Assembly: GCA_016869215.1 (NCBI GenBank)
Contig: VGEP01000007.1
Span: 1-64,000 of the forward strand
Origin: Alphaproteobacteria bacterium
GTDB taxonomy: Bacteria > Pseudomonadota > Alphaproteobacteria > Rhizobiales > Xanthobacteraceae
Length of the DNA: 64,000 bases
Direction of reading: 5' to 3'
The notes under the pieces are model-generated. The model was not told where the DNA came from. It was given only the letters and a program-made list of their open reading frames with translations, and ran no database searches. The stretch's first letter is position 1. The number at the start of each line of letters is the position of its first letter. This document shows positions 1-8,886 of the stretch, one piece after another. Position numbers and translations under genes: made by a program.

Positions 1-374
1 GCGCCGGGTAGCGGGCGTTGTGGTGCGGCACCGGCTTGCGGCCGTTGCGGAGCCGCGCCGGCTTGAGGACGTTGCACGGTGGCGCCCGGACGTTGCGGCG
101 CGGTACCCGCAGCCACAGGCCGCTGCGATGCTGGGTGCGCGGGACGTTGCGCCTGCGGCGCGCCGGCAGCGGCGGGACGCTGGGGTGCCGACTGCGGCGG
201 TCGGGCGACGGGTTGCGGCGGACGCGATATCGGCTGCTGCGGCCGTCCGGACGGTTGCGGCGGGCGCACGGCGCCAACTCCGGGTCCAGATCCAGGTCCT
301 GCTCCCGGCCCTGCTCCTGGCCCGGGCGGACGGCCCCGGCCGTTGCCGCCGGGCGGTTGACCGGTCGAATTCAC
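1..374 (-). CDS. Proline/glutamine-rich protein, N-terminal part (runs off the left edge)
   Basis: Not in the ORF track. On the minus strand a frame stays open for 124 codons from a GTG at 374 to the window edge. An in-frame TAG lies two codons upstream of the GTG, so the start cannot lie further up. A strong purine-rich Shine-Dalgarno stretch (GGGCGGGGGA) precedes it. The product is disordered and low-complexity: a Gly/Pro run (about residues 9-35), then repeated RPPQP, and finally two copies of AAPQRPQAG or close variants. It follows fabF on the same strand, where mltG (a lytic transglycosylase) often lies in Rhizobiales. No MltG domain is visible in this fragment, so that identity is only a positional guess. 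The plus-strand ORFs drawn over it (18-952) look like shadows. Confidence 0.5.
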   Translation of the reverse strand, partial: MNSTGQPPGGNGRGRPPGPGAGPGAGPGSGPGVGAVRPPQPSGRPQQPISRPPQPVARPPQSAPQRPAAAGAPQAQRPAHPASQRPVAAGTAPQRPGATVQRPQAGAAPQRPQAGAAPQRPLPG

Positions 375-606
375 CGTCTATCCCCCGCCCTCATGAACCG
401 ACAGTCCCGATTGCGAAACCACCTGCCCAGCAATCGCAAGCCGCGCTGCCGCGCATGCTCGCAGATTTTCCGCGCGCTGCCCATGACTTTGCTGCCGGAC
501 GTCCCGAACGTGTCCCCGGAATCGCACATGGAAAGCAAATATGGCGAAAGGGTGGACGGCACGGACCTAGTTCGAACCGGAGCAGGCCGGCCACGACGGC
601 GCGGCC

Positions 607-1869
607 TCACGCGCAACGCCGGAAGATCAGCGAAGCGTTCGTTCCTCCGAAGCCGAACGAATTGGACAGCACCGTATCGATATCGCGCTGGCGCGACTTG
701 TGCGGCACGAGGTCGATCGGCGTATCGACCGACGGATTGTCGAGATTGAGCGTCGGCGGCGCCACCCGGTCGCGGATCGCAAGCAGGGAAAAGATCGCCT
801 CGACCGCGCCGGCGGCGCCCAACAGGTGCCCGATCGACGATTTGGTCGATGACATCGAAATCTTGCCCGCGGCATTGCCGACCAGGCGCTGCACCGCACC
901 AAGCTCGATCTCGTCGCCGAGCGGCGTCGAGGTGCCGTGCGCGTTGATGTAGTCGATTTCGCCCGGCTGGATCCCGGCGCGCTTGATCGCTGCGGTCATG
1001 CAGCGAAACGCGCCGTCGCCGTCGGAGGTCGGCGCGGTGATGTGGAAGGCGTCGCCCGACATGCCGTAGCCGATCAGCTCAGCATAGATTTTCGCACCGC
1101 GCGCCTTGGCATGTTCGTACTCTTCGAGGACCACGACGCCGGCGCCCTCTCCCATCAGGAAGCCGTCGCGGTCCTTGTCGTAGGGGCGCGAGGCCTTGGT
1201 CGGCGTGTCGTTGAAGCCGGTGGTGAGCGCACGCACTGCGGCGAAGCCCGCAAGCGAAATCCGGTTGACCGGCGACTCGGTGCCGCCCGCCACCATAACG
1301 TCGGCGTCGCCGAGCGCGATCATGCGCCCGGCGTCGCCGATCGCATGCGAGCCGGTCGAGCAGGCGGTGACGACGGCCGAGTTCGGACCTTTCAGTCCGT
1401 GCTCGATGGAGACGTAGCCCGAGGCAAGATTGATGATGCGGCCGGGAATGAAGAACGGCGACACGCGCCGCGGGCCGCGATCGTGCAGCGTGATGGCGGT
1501 CTCCGCGATTCCCTCGACGCCGCCGATACCCGCCCCGATCATCACGCCGGTCGCGCATTGATCGTCATGGGTCTTCGGATGCCAGCCAGCGTCGTCGAGC
1601 GCCTGCTTGGCGGCGCACATCGCAAACACGATGAACTTGTCGACCTTGCGCTGCTCCTTCGGCTCCATCCACTGGTCGGGGTTGTATGTCCCGCCCGAGC
1701 CGTCGCCGAGCGGGATCACGCCTGCGATCCGGCACGAAATGTCGGAGACTTCGAACGTGTCAATCTTGCGTGCGCCGCTCTCGCCCGCAATCAGGCGCCG
1801 CCAGGTGTCGTCGACCCCGCAGGCCAGCGGGGTCACCATGCCCAGTCCTGTGACGACGACGCGTCTCAT
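607..1869 (-). CDS. fabF: Beta-ketoacyl-ACP synthase II (FabF)
   Basis: Condenses malonyl-ACP with acyl-ACP in cytosolic type II fatty-acid elongation. The 420-residue product has the thiolase-fold KAS signature: catalytic Cys in VVTACSTGSHAIGDA, the first His in NAHGTSTPLGD and the second in SSIGHLLGAAGAVEA. Length fits the KAS II family (about 410-420). The ATG at 1869 (MRRVVVTGLGM) is chosen over the track start at 1890 because GGGAG lies just upstream and the family begins with this strand. It is the last of four fab genes in the order fabD-fabG-acpP-fabF, all on the minus strand, 136 bp downstream of acpP. Confidence 0.97.
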   Translation of the reverse strand: MRRVVVTGLGMVTPLACGVDDTWRRLIAGESGARKIDTFEVSDISCRIAGVIPLGDGSGGTYNPDQWMEPKEQRKVDKFIVFAMCAAKQALDDAGWHPKTHDDQCATGVMIGAGIGGVEGIAETAITLHDRGPRRVSPFFIPGRIINLASGYVSIEHGLKGPNSAVVTACSTGSHAIGDAGRMIALGDADVMVAGGTESPVNRISLAGFAAVRALTTGFNDTPTKASRPYDKDRDGFLMGEGAGVVVLEEYEHAKARGAKIYAELIGYGMSGDAFHITAPTSDGDGAFRCMTAAIKRAGIQPGEIDYINAHGTSTPLGDEIELGAVQRLVGNAAGKISMSSTKSSIGHLLGAAGAVEAIFSLLAIRDRVAPPTLNLDNPSVDTPIDLVPHKSRQRDIDTVLSNSFGFGGTNASLIFRRCA

Positions 1870-2005
1870 TTGCGCTCCCAGACCTCGCACTCACCGAACG
1901 GGCGCCGCAGCCGCCGGCTCCGGCGAACGCCGGGACCGTCGATGATATCCCTCATTGAAGGAATGTACCCGGCGAGCGCAGCTTGGCTGGCGGCTCAGGC
2001 GGCCG

Positions 2006-2245
2006 TCAACTCTTGGCGTTCTTTTCGAGGAACTTGACCGCGTCGCCCACGGTCAGAATGGTTTCCGCCGCGTCGTCGGGAATCTCGCAGCCGAACTCCT
2101 CCTCGAAGGCCATCACGAGTTCGACGGTATCGAGGCTGTCGGCACCGAGGTCGTCGATGAAGCTCGCCCCTTCGGTGACCTTGTCGGGCTCGACGCCCAG
2201 ATGCTCCACGACGATCTTCTTCACCCGCTCGCCGATATCACTCAT
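2006..2245 (-). CDS. acpP: Acyl carrier protein
   Basis: 79-residue acidic carrier protein. Its serine in [14 protein letters not shown] receives the 4'-phosphopantetheine arm that tethers growing acyl chains. Length, acidity and the DSLD motif are diagnostic for housekeeping AcpP. The start ATG at 2245 has AGAGG eight bases upstream. It lies between fabG and fabF, the usual alphaproteobacterial arrangement. The 232-bp gap to fabG is large enough to hold its own promoter, as expected for a very abundant protein, but I could not pick convincing -35/-10 boxes. Confidence 0.98.
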   Translation of the reverse strand: MSDIGERVKKIVVEHLGVEPDKVTEGASFIDDLGADSLDTVELVMAFEEEFGCEIPDDAAETILTVGDAVKFLEKNAKS

Positions 2246-2477
2246 CGTCTGAACCTCTAGTTTGATTTGGGCTCGATCAACGACCCAGAGTCACGTGTTA
2301 GGCGTCAACGCGGCACGAGTTCCGCCGTGAGAGACGAGGTGGATTGGCTCGGTCGCGAGCGGACCGCTTGTCGCCCTCGCCCTTCCGGTTTCCCCCGCCG
2401 GGCTTGCGTTCGGTTAACATACTTCGAATGCCTTGACCAGCCGAGGGAAAGCCGCGTGCCACAGCCTTGCGCGACCG

Positions 2478-3212
2478 TCAAATCATCGCCATTCCGCCGT
2501 TGACGTGCAGGGTTTGGCCGGTGACGTAGGCCGCCTCGTCGGACGCAAGATAGAGTACGGCCGCCGCGACGTCGGCCCCCTCGCCGAGCCGGCCCGCCGG
2601 AACCATCGCGAGAATCGCCTCGCGCTGTTTGTCGTTGAGTTTGTCGGTCATCGGCGTCGCGATGAAGCCCGGCGCCACGCAATTCGCGGTCACGCCGCGC
2701 TTGGCGTATTCCTTGCCGATCGACTTGAACATGCCGATCATGCCGGCCTTGGTCGCGGTATAGTTGCTCTGGCCCGGATTGCCGGTGACGCCCACCACCG
2801 AAGTGATCCCGATCAGGCGGCCGAAGCGGCGGCGCATCATGCCCTTCACCGCGGCGCGCGCGAGCCGGAAGGTCGCAGTGAGATTGACCGACAGCACCTG
2901 ATCCCAGTCCTCATCCCGCATCTGCACCAGCAGATTGTCCTTGGTGACGCCGGCGTTGGCCACGAGAATGTCGAGCTGGCCCAGCGCATCCTCGGCCTTG
3001 GGGACCAGCGCCTCGACCGCCTCTGCGTTTCCGAGATCGCACGGCAATATCACCGCGCCGCCCAGCTCGGCCGCAAGTGCGTCGAGCGCCTCGCGGCGGG
3101 TGCCGGATATGGCGACCCGCGCGCCCTGTGCCTGCAGCGTGCGCGCGATCGCGCCGCCGATGCCGCCGCTGGCACCCGTGACGAGTGCGGTCTTGCCGGT
3201 CAGGTCGAACAT
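2478..3212 (-). CDS. fabG: 3-oxoacyl-ACP reductase (FabG)
   Basis: NADPH-dependent reduction of 3-oxoacyl-ACP in fatty-acid elongation. The 244-residue classical SDR has the N-terminal cofactor loop TGASGGIGGAIA (about residues 13-24), NAGVTKDN (about 85-92), the catalytic Ser in ITSVVGVTG and Tyr/Lys in SNYTATKAG. The C-terminus VTGQTLHVNGGMAMI is typical of FabG rather than of general SDRs. It lies 30 bp downstream of fabD and upstream of acpP, so fabD-fabG are very probably cotranscribed. Confidence 0.97.
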   Translation of the reverse strand: MFDLTGKTALVTGASGGIGGAIARTLQAQGARVAISGTRREALDALAAELGGAVILPCDLGNAEAVEALVPKAEDALGQLDILVANAGVTKDNLLVQMRDEDWDQVLSVNLTATFRLARAAVKGMMRRRFGRLIGITSVVGVTGNPGQSNYTATKAGMIGMFKSIGKEYAKRGVTANCVAPGFIATPMTDKLNDKQREAILAMVPAGRLGEGADVAAAVLYLASDEAAYVTGQTLHVNGGMAMI

Positions 3213-3242
3213 GTTGGGGCCCCTCTGAGACGCGCCACGCTG

Positions 3243-4190
3243 CTAGCCACCACGCGCCGCCTTGAACGCCGCAACGTCCTCCGGCGTTCCGACCGCGCTG
3301 CCGGTCGCGCCTTCGGCGATGCGCTTGAGCAGGCCCGTGAGAACCTTGCCCGCGCCGACCTCGTAGAACTGCATCACGCCCTGCCCGGCCATGCACTCCA
3401 CGCACTCGCGCCAGCGCACCGTGCCGGTGACCTGCTCGACGAGACGTTTCACAATTTCCTGCGGATCGGTAATCGGCGCGGCCAGCACATTCGCGACCAC
3501 CGGCACGACCGGGGCCTTCACGTTGGTCTTGGACAAAGCCTCGGCCATGGCGTCGGCGGCTGGCTTCATCAGCGCGCAATGGAAGGGCGCGGACACCGGC
3601 AGCAGCATTGCGCGGCGCACGCCCTTGCCCTTGGCGATTTCGATGGCGCGGTCCACCGCGGCCTTGTTGCCGGAGACCACCACCTGTCCGCCGCCGTTGT
3701 CGTTGGCGGCGTCGCAGACCTCGCCCTGCGCAGCCTCCGCGGCGATAGCCTTCGCGCCGACGAGATCGACCCCGATCAGCGCCGCCATTGCGCCGGTCCC
3801 GACCGGAACCGCCTTCTGCATGGCGTTGCCGCGGATGCGCAGGAGCCTGGCCGCATCGGTGACGGTGAACGCGCCGGCTGCGGCGAGCGCCGAATATTCG
3901 CCGAGCGAATGGCCAGCGACGAATTTCGCGTCACGCGAAAGATTGACGCCCGCCTCGGCTTCGAGCACCCGCATCGCCGCGACCGACACCGCCATCAGCG
4001 CGGGCTGGGCGTTTTCGGTCAGCGTGAGTTTCTCGGCCGGGCCTTCCCACATCGTCGCGGTGAGCTTTTCGCCCAGCGCCGCGTCGACCTCGTCGAACAC
4101 CGCGCGCGCGGGCGCAAACGCGTCCGCCAGCGCCTTGCCCATGCCGACCGCCTGGCTGCCCTGACCCGGAAATACGAAGGCTGCCGCCAT
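3243..4190 (-). CDS. fabD: Malonyl-CoA:ACP transacylase (FabD)
   Basis: Loads malonate from CoA onto ACP to supply chain-extension units. The 315-residue product carries FPGQGSQ near the N-terminus, the nucleophile elbow AGHSLGEYSALAAAGA with the catalytic Ser, and the catalytic His in SAPFHCALM. The track start at 4205 adds MKGQA. The ATG at 4190 is preferred because AAGGGCAGG sits directly before it and MAAAFVFPGQGSQ matches the family start. It is the first gene of the fab cluster, 52 bp downstream of a flavin monooxygenase on the same strand. Confidence 0.96.
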   Translation of the reverse strand: MAAAFVFPGQGSQAVGMGKALADAFAPARAVFDEVDAALGEKLTATMWEGPAEKLTLTENAQPALMAVSVAAMRVLEAEAGVNLSRDAKFVAGHSLGEYSALAAAGAFTVTDAARLLRIRGNAMQKAVPVGTGAMAALIGVDLVGAKAIAAEAAQGEVCDAANDNGGGQVVVSGNKAAVDRAIEIAKGKGVRRAMLLPVSAPFHCALMKPAADAMAEALSKTNVKAPVVPVVANVLAAPITDPQEIVKRLVEQVTGTVRWRECVECMAGQGVMQFYEVGAGKVLTGLLKRIAEGATGSAVGTPEDVAAFKAARGG

Positions 4191-4242
4191 CGCCTGCCCT
4201 TTCATTCAACCCGCGCCGAAAAACGCCGAGATCGCGCGGGTG

Positions 4243-6012
4243 TCAAGCCGAGCCTTGCGCGGCGGGCATGAGCCCCGCTTCGCCGGCCTTGATCTGCAGG
4301 GCAAGGTACTTCGAATAGATGCGGCACTGCGCGAACGAGCCGGCGATGAACCACAGGCCGGGCTGCTTCGTGCGCACAAACATATTGCGCAGTTCGTTGC
4401 CCTCGCCAAAGCCCCAGATCGGGCCGACGCGGGCCGCCACCGCCTCGCCGAACAACTGCGCGACCTCCGCCTCCTGGCCTCTGTAGCCAGTCGCGAGCAC
4501 CACGAGATCGGCCTTCAGCGTCTCGCCGCTCTTCATGCGCGCACCGTCGGCGGCGAATTCGGCGATGTCGGAATATTGGATCAGACCGACCTCGCCTTTG
4601 ACGATCAGGTCGGAGCATCCGACGTTGAAATAGTAGCCGCCGCCGCGGGTCAGGTACTTGAATTGCCAGCCGGCGCCGTCGTCGCCGAAATCGAGCCGGA
4701 AACCCTTTTTCTCCAGCGCGTCCAGCAGCGGCAGATCGAGCATCCTCGCCTGCTCGGTCAGCGCGATGTGGCTCTTGCGCGAAAGCGCAAGCGGCACCGA
4801 CACCGTGATGAGATCGCAATCGTCGGTCGGCGGGCCCTCGTCGTAGAGCGCGTAGGGCAACTGCGCGCTCGGCTCGACCTGCACCACCATGGTCGTGCCG
4901 CGCTGCGCCAGCGTCGGCTTGGCGCCCGCCGAATGCAGGTCCTGCGCAATGTCGTGGCCGCTGGTGCCGGTGCCGAGGATCAGCGCCGCCTTGCCCCGCC
5001 ACGCCTCGCCGTCCACGTACTCGCTCGCGTGCATCACGGTGCCGCGAAATTTCTTCAGCGAGGGAATGTCGGGCACGATCGGGATGCCGCTGGCGCCGGT
5101 CGCCAGCACGACGTGCCGCGGCCGCATCGTGCGCCTGGTGCCGTCGGCCCGGCGCAGTGCGATGATCCAGCGTCGCGCGCTTTCGTCGTAGTCGCCACCC
5201 AAGAATTCGGTACCGGTCCAGAAGTTCAGCTCCATGCTCTCGGCATAGGACTCGAACCAGTTCGCGACCTTGTCCTTGGGGATGTAGCTTGGCCAGGTCG
5301 GTGGGAACGGCATGTAGGGCAGATGATTGACGTGCGCCTGATTGTGCAGCACCAGCGCGTGGTAGCGCTTGCGCCAGTTGTCGCCGATGCGCGCGCCGCG
5401 GTCGACGATCAGCGTGTCGACGTTCAACTGCGCAAGCCGCGCGGCGATCGACAGTCCGGCCTGCCCGCCGCCGACAACCAGCACCGCCGGATCGCGGTCG
5501 GCATAAGCCGCAGACGTCTTGCGTTGATCGAGCCAGTTCGGCCCGCGGAAGTCGCGCGCATAGACCTTGTCCTGGAACCGCGTGCGGCCGGACTGCTCCG
5601 CGTGTCCCTTGATCTGGTCGAGCGCGGTCAAAAGCGTCCAGCCCTTGGGCGCGCCGCCGGCCTCGACCAGCCGCACCACGCCGTTGCACACGCCCTGGCC
5701 GGTTTCGAACTGCAGGAATGCTTCGATGCAATCCTGGCCCGCGCGCGTCACGCGCCGGGGCGGCGTGCGGTCCGGATCGATCCGGAAGCCCTGCGGGCGA
5801 GCGCGAACCGCGGCGGTCTTGAGTGCACCGAGCGCCGCGTCCCGGCCGTCGAGGGTCTGGATCGCCCAGGTCAGCGCCAGAACGTCCCGCCAGTGGCAGT
5901 CCGGCCGGAACAGCGCCCGCAGGGCCGCCTCGCCCGTGCCGGCGAGCGCCCGCTCGAAGTCCACGAGCCATGTCTCGACCAAGGCGGAGATGGCGTCGTT
6001 TTTGGCCAGCAT
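4243..6012 (-). CDS. Flavin-containing monooxygenase with NTF2-like N-terminal domain
   Basis: 589-residue soluble NAD(P)/FAD enzyme of the class B flavin monooxygenase type. About residues 1-150 look like a SnoaL/NTF2-like domain (ETWLVDFERALAG, LFRPDCHWRDVLAL). Next come the FAD Rossmann motif VLVVGGGQAGLSIAARLAQL, the FMO fingerprint FRGTVMHASEY, the NADPH site LILGTGTSGHDIAQDL and the C-terminal LATGYRG. The ATG at 6012 (MLAKND) is chosen over the track start at 6090, whose extra 26 residues would lie in the rpsF promoter region. The substrate is unknown; hydroxylation or Baeyer-Villiger oxygenation are both possible. It is divergent from rpsF and upstream of fabD; a role in lipid metabolism is not indicated. 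Confidence 0.85.
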   Translation of the reverse strand: MLAKNDAISALVETWLVDFERALAGTGEAALRALFRPDCHWRDVLALTWAIQTLDGRDAALGALKTAAVRARPQGFRIDPDRTPPRRVTRAGQDCIEAFLQFETGQGVCNGVVRLVEAGGAPKGWTLLTALDQIKGHAEQSGRTRFQDKVYARDFRGPNWLDQRKTSAAYADRDPAVLVVGGGQAGLSIAARLAQLNVDTLIVDRGARIGDNWRKRYHALVLHNQAHVNHLPYMPFPPTWPSYIPKDKVANWFESYAESMELNFWTGTEFLGGDYDESARRWIIALRRADGTRRTMRPRHVVLATGASGIPIVPDIPSLKKFRGTVMHASEYVDGEAWRGKAALILGTGTSGHDIAQDLHSAGAKPTLAQRGTTMVVQVEPSAQLPYALYDEGPPTDDCDLITVSVPLALSRKSHIALTEQARMLDLPLLDALEKKGFRLDFGDDGAGWQFKYLTRGGGYYFNVGCSDLIVKGEVGLIQYSDIAEFAADGARMKSGETLKADLVVLATGYRGQEAEVAQLFGEAVAARVGPIWGFGEGNELRNMFVRTKQPGLWFIAGSFAQCRIYSKYLALQIKAGEAGLMPAAQGSA

Positions 6013-6110
6013 TCGCGCTCTCAAACTCGATTTCGGAGGGTAGGCCCCGCAATATTTAACCGATTTGGCCGGACGCAGCGAGGTCCGCAACGCGCCAGCC
6101 GTCCCGGAAG

Positions 6111-6139
6111 CTTGCGTTCGGGCCGGAAATCCCTATAAA
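6111..6139 (+). promoter_or_regulatory. Candidate sigma-70 promoter of the rpsF operon
   Basis: CTTGCG at 6111-6116 and TATAAA at 6134-6139 are separated by 17 bp, the optimal spacing for the housekeeping sigma factor. The start site would fall near 6146, giving a leader of about 180 nt before rpsF. The region is shared with the divergent monooxygenase gene. Confidence 0.6.
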
Positions 6140-6254
6140 CGCCGCGTTCCGTCGATCGGCCGGGAGCTGAACGGACGGCCGTCTTGAGCCTTCTTGAGGG
6201 ATCGAGGCGGTAGGGCCAGGTGGCCCGTCGTCCCGTGTTCCCGCCTTCAGAGCG

Positions 6255-6279
6255 TTCGAGCCTTTCCGAAGGGCTCGAA
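6255..6279 (+). promoter_or_regulatory. Hairpin in the rpsF 5' leader
   Basis: TTCGAGCC and GGCTCGAA form a perfect 8-bp stem around a 9-nt loop, about 45 nt upstream of the rpsF start. In many bacteria the S6:S18 complex represses its own mRNA by binding a leader hairpin. Whether this stem belongs to that family is inference; I could not confirm the conserved bulge that defines it. Confidence 0.35.
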
Positions 6280-6324
6280 GGGCTTGGCGCCGAAAGACGG
6301 TTGGAAACAGAGGAAAGGCAATTC

Positions 6325-6777
6325 ATGCCGCTATACGAGCACGTGTATCTGGCGCGCCAGGATCTTGGCGCGCAGCAGGTCGAAGACCTGACCAAGCAGT
6401 TCCAGGGCGTCATCGAGCAGATGGGCGGCAAGGTCGCCAAGGTGGAATACTGGGGCGTCAAGACGCTCAGCTTCCGCATCAACAAGAACCGCAAGGCGCA
6501 CTTTACGCTGTTGAACCTCGACGCGCCGCCGGCCGCGGTCGCCGAGATCGAGCGCCAGCAGCGCATCAACGAAGACGTCCTGCGCTACATGACCGTGCGG
6601 GTCGAGGAACTCGAGGAAGGCCCGTCGGCGATGATGCGCAAGGTCGATCGCGACCGCGAGCGCGACGAGCGCGGCGGCGGCCGCTTCGGCGACCGTGAAG
6701 ACCGCGGCGGCCGCTTCGGCGACCGCCCCCGTCGCGACCGTGACGACGACCGTCGCCCGCGCGGCGACAGCGAATAA
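6325..6777 (+). CDS. rpsF: 30S ribosomal protein S6
   Basis: Binds the 30S platform together with S18. The 150-residue product starts [18 protein letters not shown], the canonical bacterial S6 beginning. The body is the ferredoxin-like S6 fold, including [16 protein letters not shown] and YMTVRVEEL. The C-terminal 35 or so residues form a charged arginine/aspartate/glycine tail with two near-identical GGRFGDR units, a long disordered tail of a kind I associate with Rhizobiales S6. The track start at 6220 is rejected: the ATG at 6325 has a GAGGAAAGG Shine-Dalgarno and matches the family. First gene of rpsF-rpsR-DUF2232-rplI. Confidence 0.97.
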   Translation: MPLYEHVYLARQDLGAQQVEDLTKQFQGVIEQMGGKVAKVEYWGVKTLSFRINKNRKAHFTLLNLDAPPAAVAEIERQQRINEDVLRYMTVRVEELEEGPSAMMRKVDRDRERDERGGGRFGDREDRGGRFGDRPRRDRDDDRRPRGDSE

Positions 6778-6800
6778 GCTGCGACGGAGGAGTAACGATC

Positions 6801-7067
6801 ATGGCATTCGGTTCCTCCCAGGGCGGTGGTGGCGGCGGCGGTGCACGGCGTCCCTTCTTCCGCCGGCGCAAGACCTGCCCGTTCTCCGGCGCCAACGCTC
6901 CGAAGATCGACTACAAGGACACGCGGCTGTTGCAGCGCTATGTGTCCGAGCGCGGCAAGATCGTGCCGAGCCGGATCACGGCGGTGTCGGCCAAGAAGCA
7001 GCGCGAACTCGCCAAGGCAATCAAGCGTTCGCGGTTCCTGGGGCTGCTGCCCTACGTGATCCGCTAA
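6801..7067 (+). CDS. rpsR: 30S ribosomal protein S18
   Basis: 88-residue S18, partner of S6 on the small-subunit platform. It has a glycine-rich N-terminus ([16 protein letters not shown]) and then the conserved core [20 protein letters not shown] with the family Cys, ending in the basic helix [19 protein letters not shown] lies upstream of the ATG. It starts 23 bp after rpsF and is almost certainly in the same transcript. Confidence 0.98.
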   Translation: MAFGSSQGGGGGGGARRPFFRRRKTCPFSGANAPKIDYKDTRLLQRYVSERGKIVPSRITAVSAKKQRELAKAIKRSRFLGLLPYVIR

Positions 7068-7119
7068 CGCAGACGAACGAAATCGAGGCGTTCGGGAAAG
7101 GTCCCGGGCGCCGATGGTT

Positions 7120-7141
7120 GGGACGGACGTCGATCCGTCCC
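7120..7141 (+). terminator. Intercistronic hairpin after rpsR
   Basis: GGGACGGA and TCCGTCCC form an 8-bp GC-rich stem with a 6-nt loop in the 103-bp gap between rpsR and the DUF2232 gene. No U-run follows, so it is more likely an attenuator or mRNA-stability element than a full terminator. Confidence 0.4.
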
Positions 7142-7170
7142 TAACCGCTCGAAAGGAGCGGGACAGCTCG

Positions 7171-8148
7171 ATGGCGCCAATCATACTCATCGGAATCAGC
7201 GCAGGCGCGGCGACGGCGCTGCTATTTGCGTCGGTCGCGTCCGGCTCGCCGCTGTCGGTGCTGCTGTTCTATCTCGCGCCGTTGCCGATCCTGATCGCGG
7301 CGCTGGGCTGGAGCCATCTGGCGGCGCTGATCGCGGCCGTCGTCGCCTCGGCGAGCCTCGCCGCGATCTTCGGCTCGTTCTTCTTCATCGCGTTCCTGAT
7401 CGGCGTCGGCCTGCCGGCCTGGTGGCTCGGCTACCTCGCACTGCTGGCGCGGCCCGTAACCAACGGCGCCGGCACCCCCGATGGGCTCGAATGGTATCCG
7501 GTGGGTTTCCTCGTCGTCTGGGCGGCGATGCTGAGCGCTGCGATCGTCATCGCCGCAATCCTCAACTTCGGCACCGACCAGCAGAGCTTCCAGGCCGCGC
7601 TGCGCACCGGCCTGGAGCGCATGTTCCGCATCCATGCCGGCGGCGGGGGGGCCACGCCGCCCGGCCTGCCCGACCGCAGCAAACTGATCGATTTCATGGT
7701 GGTCGCATTGCCGCCGGCCGCGGCCGTGCTCACCACCATCACCAGCACGGTCAACCTGTGGCTCGCCGACAAGATCGTGCGGGTATCGGGCCGCGGGCGC
7801 AGACCTCAGCCCGAGCTTTCGGAGATGCAGTTTCCGAACTACGCGCCGATGCTGGCGGCGGTCGCGATCGCCGGGTCGTTCCTGCCGGGATTGCCCGGCA
7901 TCGCCTCAGGCGTACTCGGCGCCGCGATGTTGATCGCCTACACCGTCATGGGCTTCGCAGTGCTGCATTCGCTAACGCGCGGCATGAACGCGCGTCCGTT
8001 CATGCTCGGCAGCGTCTACGTCGCCGTCATGGTGTTCGGCTGGCCTGCGCTGATCGTCGCGCTGCTCGGCCTTGCGGAGGCCGCCTTCGATTTTCGCGGC
8101 CGCGCCGCGCGCAAGCGCGGACCGCCGCCGCCCCCGTCCATCACTTGA
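7171..8148 (+). CDS. DUF2232 family multi-pass membrane protein
   Basis: 325-residue integral membrane protein with about eight hydrophobic stretches, from IILIGISAGAATALLFASV at the N-terminus to AVMVFGWPALIVALLGLAE near the C-terminus. The DUF2232 assignment rests on this topology and on its place between rpsR and rplI, where Rhizobiales carry a DUF2232 gene. Biochemical function is unknown. The ATG at 7171 follows AAAGGAGCGGG and is preferred over the track start at 7114, which overlaps the intercistronic hairpin. The C-terminus is Arg/Pro-rich (ARKRGPPPPPS) and probably cytoplasmic. Confidence 0.8.
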   Translation: MAPIILIGISAGAATALLFASVASGSPLSVLLFYLAPLPILIAALGWSHLAALIAAVVASASLAAIFGSFFFIAFLIGVGLPAWWLGYLALLARPVTNGAGTPDGLEWYPVGFLVVWAAMLSAAIVIAAILNFGTDQQSFQAALRTGLERMFRIHAGGGGATPPGLPDRSKLIDFMVVALPPAAAVLTTITSTVNLWLADKIVRVSGRGRRPQPELSEMQFPNYAPMLAAVAIAGSFLPGLPGIASGVLGAAMLIAYTVMGFAVLHSLTRGMNARPFMLGSVYVAVMVFGWPALIVALLGLAEAAFDFRGRAARKRGPPPPPSIT

Positions 8149-8185
8149 AACCGAAATCCCGAAAAACCGATAACGGAGAAAGACA

Positions 8186-8806
8186 ATGGAAGTGATCCTC
8201 CTCGAACGCGTCGCCAAGCTCGGCCAGATGGGTGACGTCGTGCGCGTGCGCGACGGCTTTGCGCGCAACTTTCTGCTGCCGAAGGGCAAGGCTCTGCGCG
8301 CCACGCAGGCCAACAAGACGAAATTCGAGTCCATGAAGGTCGATCTTCAGGCCAAGAACCTCGCTGCGAAAGGCGACGCCGAAAAGCTCGGCCAGAAGCT
8401 CGAAGGCAAGTCCGTCACCGCGCTGCGCCAGGCTTCCGAATCGGGCCAGCTCTACGGCTCGGTATCACCGCGCGACATCGCGGCGCTGCTCAGCGACAGC
8501 GGCGTGGCCATCGACCGCAACCAGATCGCGCTCAACGTTCCGATCAAGACCATCGGCGCGCACAAGGTTCCGCTCGTGCTGCATCCGGAGGTCGAACTGA
8601 CTGTGACGGTTTACGTGGCGCGCAGCGCCGACGAGGCCGAGCGGCTGGCGCGTGGCGAGGACGTGACGGTTCGCCGCGAACTCACCGACGAAGAAGAGGT
8701 CAAGGCAGAAGCCGCGGCGGCGGCGGCCGACCTGTTCGAGCCCGAAGCGGCGGCGGCCCGCAGCGGCGGCAAGGACGCGGGCGAGGAAACCGCCGCGAAG
8801 GCGTAA
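8186..8806 (+). CDS. rplI: 50S ribosomal protein L9
   Basis: Binds 23S rRNA near the base of the L1 stalk. The 206-residue product begins [19 protein letters not shown], followed by the L9 signature [17 protein letters not shown]. The C-terminal domain contains [12 protein letters not shown] and [15 protein letters not shown]. It is roughly 50 residues longer than the common about 150-residue L9 because of an acidic/alanine-rich tail from about residue 160 on, a length I regard as normal for Rhizobiales. Last gene of the rpsF operon, 37 bp after the DUF2232 gene, with GGAGAA before its ATG. Confidence 0.97.
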   Translation: MEVILLERVAKLGQMGDVVRVRDGFARNFLLPKGKALRATQANKTKFESMKVDLQAKNLAAKGDAEKLGQKLEGKSVTALRQASESGQLYGSVSPRDIAALLSDSGVAIDRNQIALNVPIKTIGAHKVPLVLHPEVELTVTVYVARSADEAERLARGEDVTVRRELTDEEEVKAEAAAAAADLFEPEAAAARSGGKDAGEETAAKA

Positions 8807-8848
8807 CGCTGCGGCCAGACCTGACGCGAGACAACCGCAACGATCGGT

Positions 8849-8868
8849 GCGCGGCCGCCCGGCCGCGC
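8849..8868. terminator. GC-rich stem-loop between convergent rplI and the cytochrome-like gene
   Basis: GCGCGGCCG and CGGCCGCGC form a perfect 9-bp stem with a 2-nt centre in the 80-bp convergent gap. Its position suggests bidirectional termination. There is no T-tract, so confidence is moderate. Confidence 0.45.
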
Positions 8869-8886
8869 GCCCTCAGCCGGCATATC

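Noticed and set aside
560-600. GTTCGAACC string resembling a tRNA T-loop
   Set aside because: No acceptor stem, anticodon arm or CCA end can be folded around it on either strand.
20-952. Long plus-strand ORFs over the fabF end
   Set aside because: Arg/Ala-rich shadow translation opposite fabF and the proline-rich minus-strand ORF; typical high-GC artefact.
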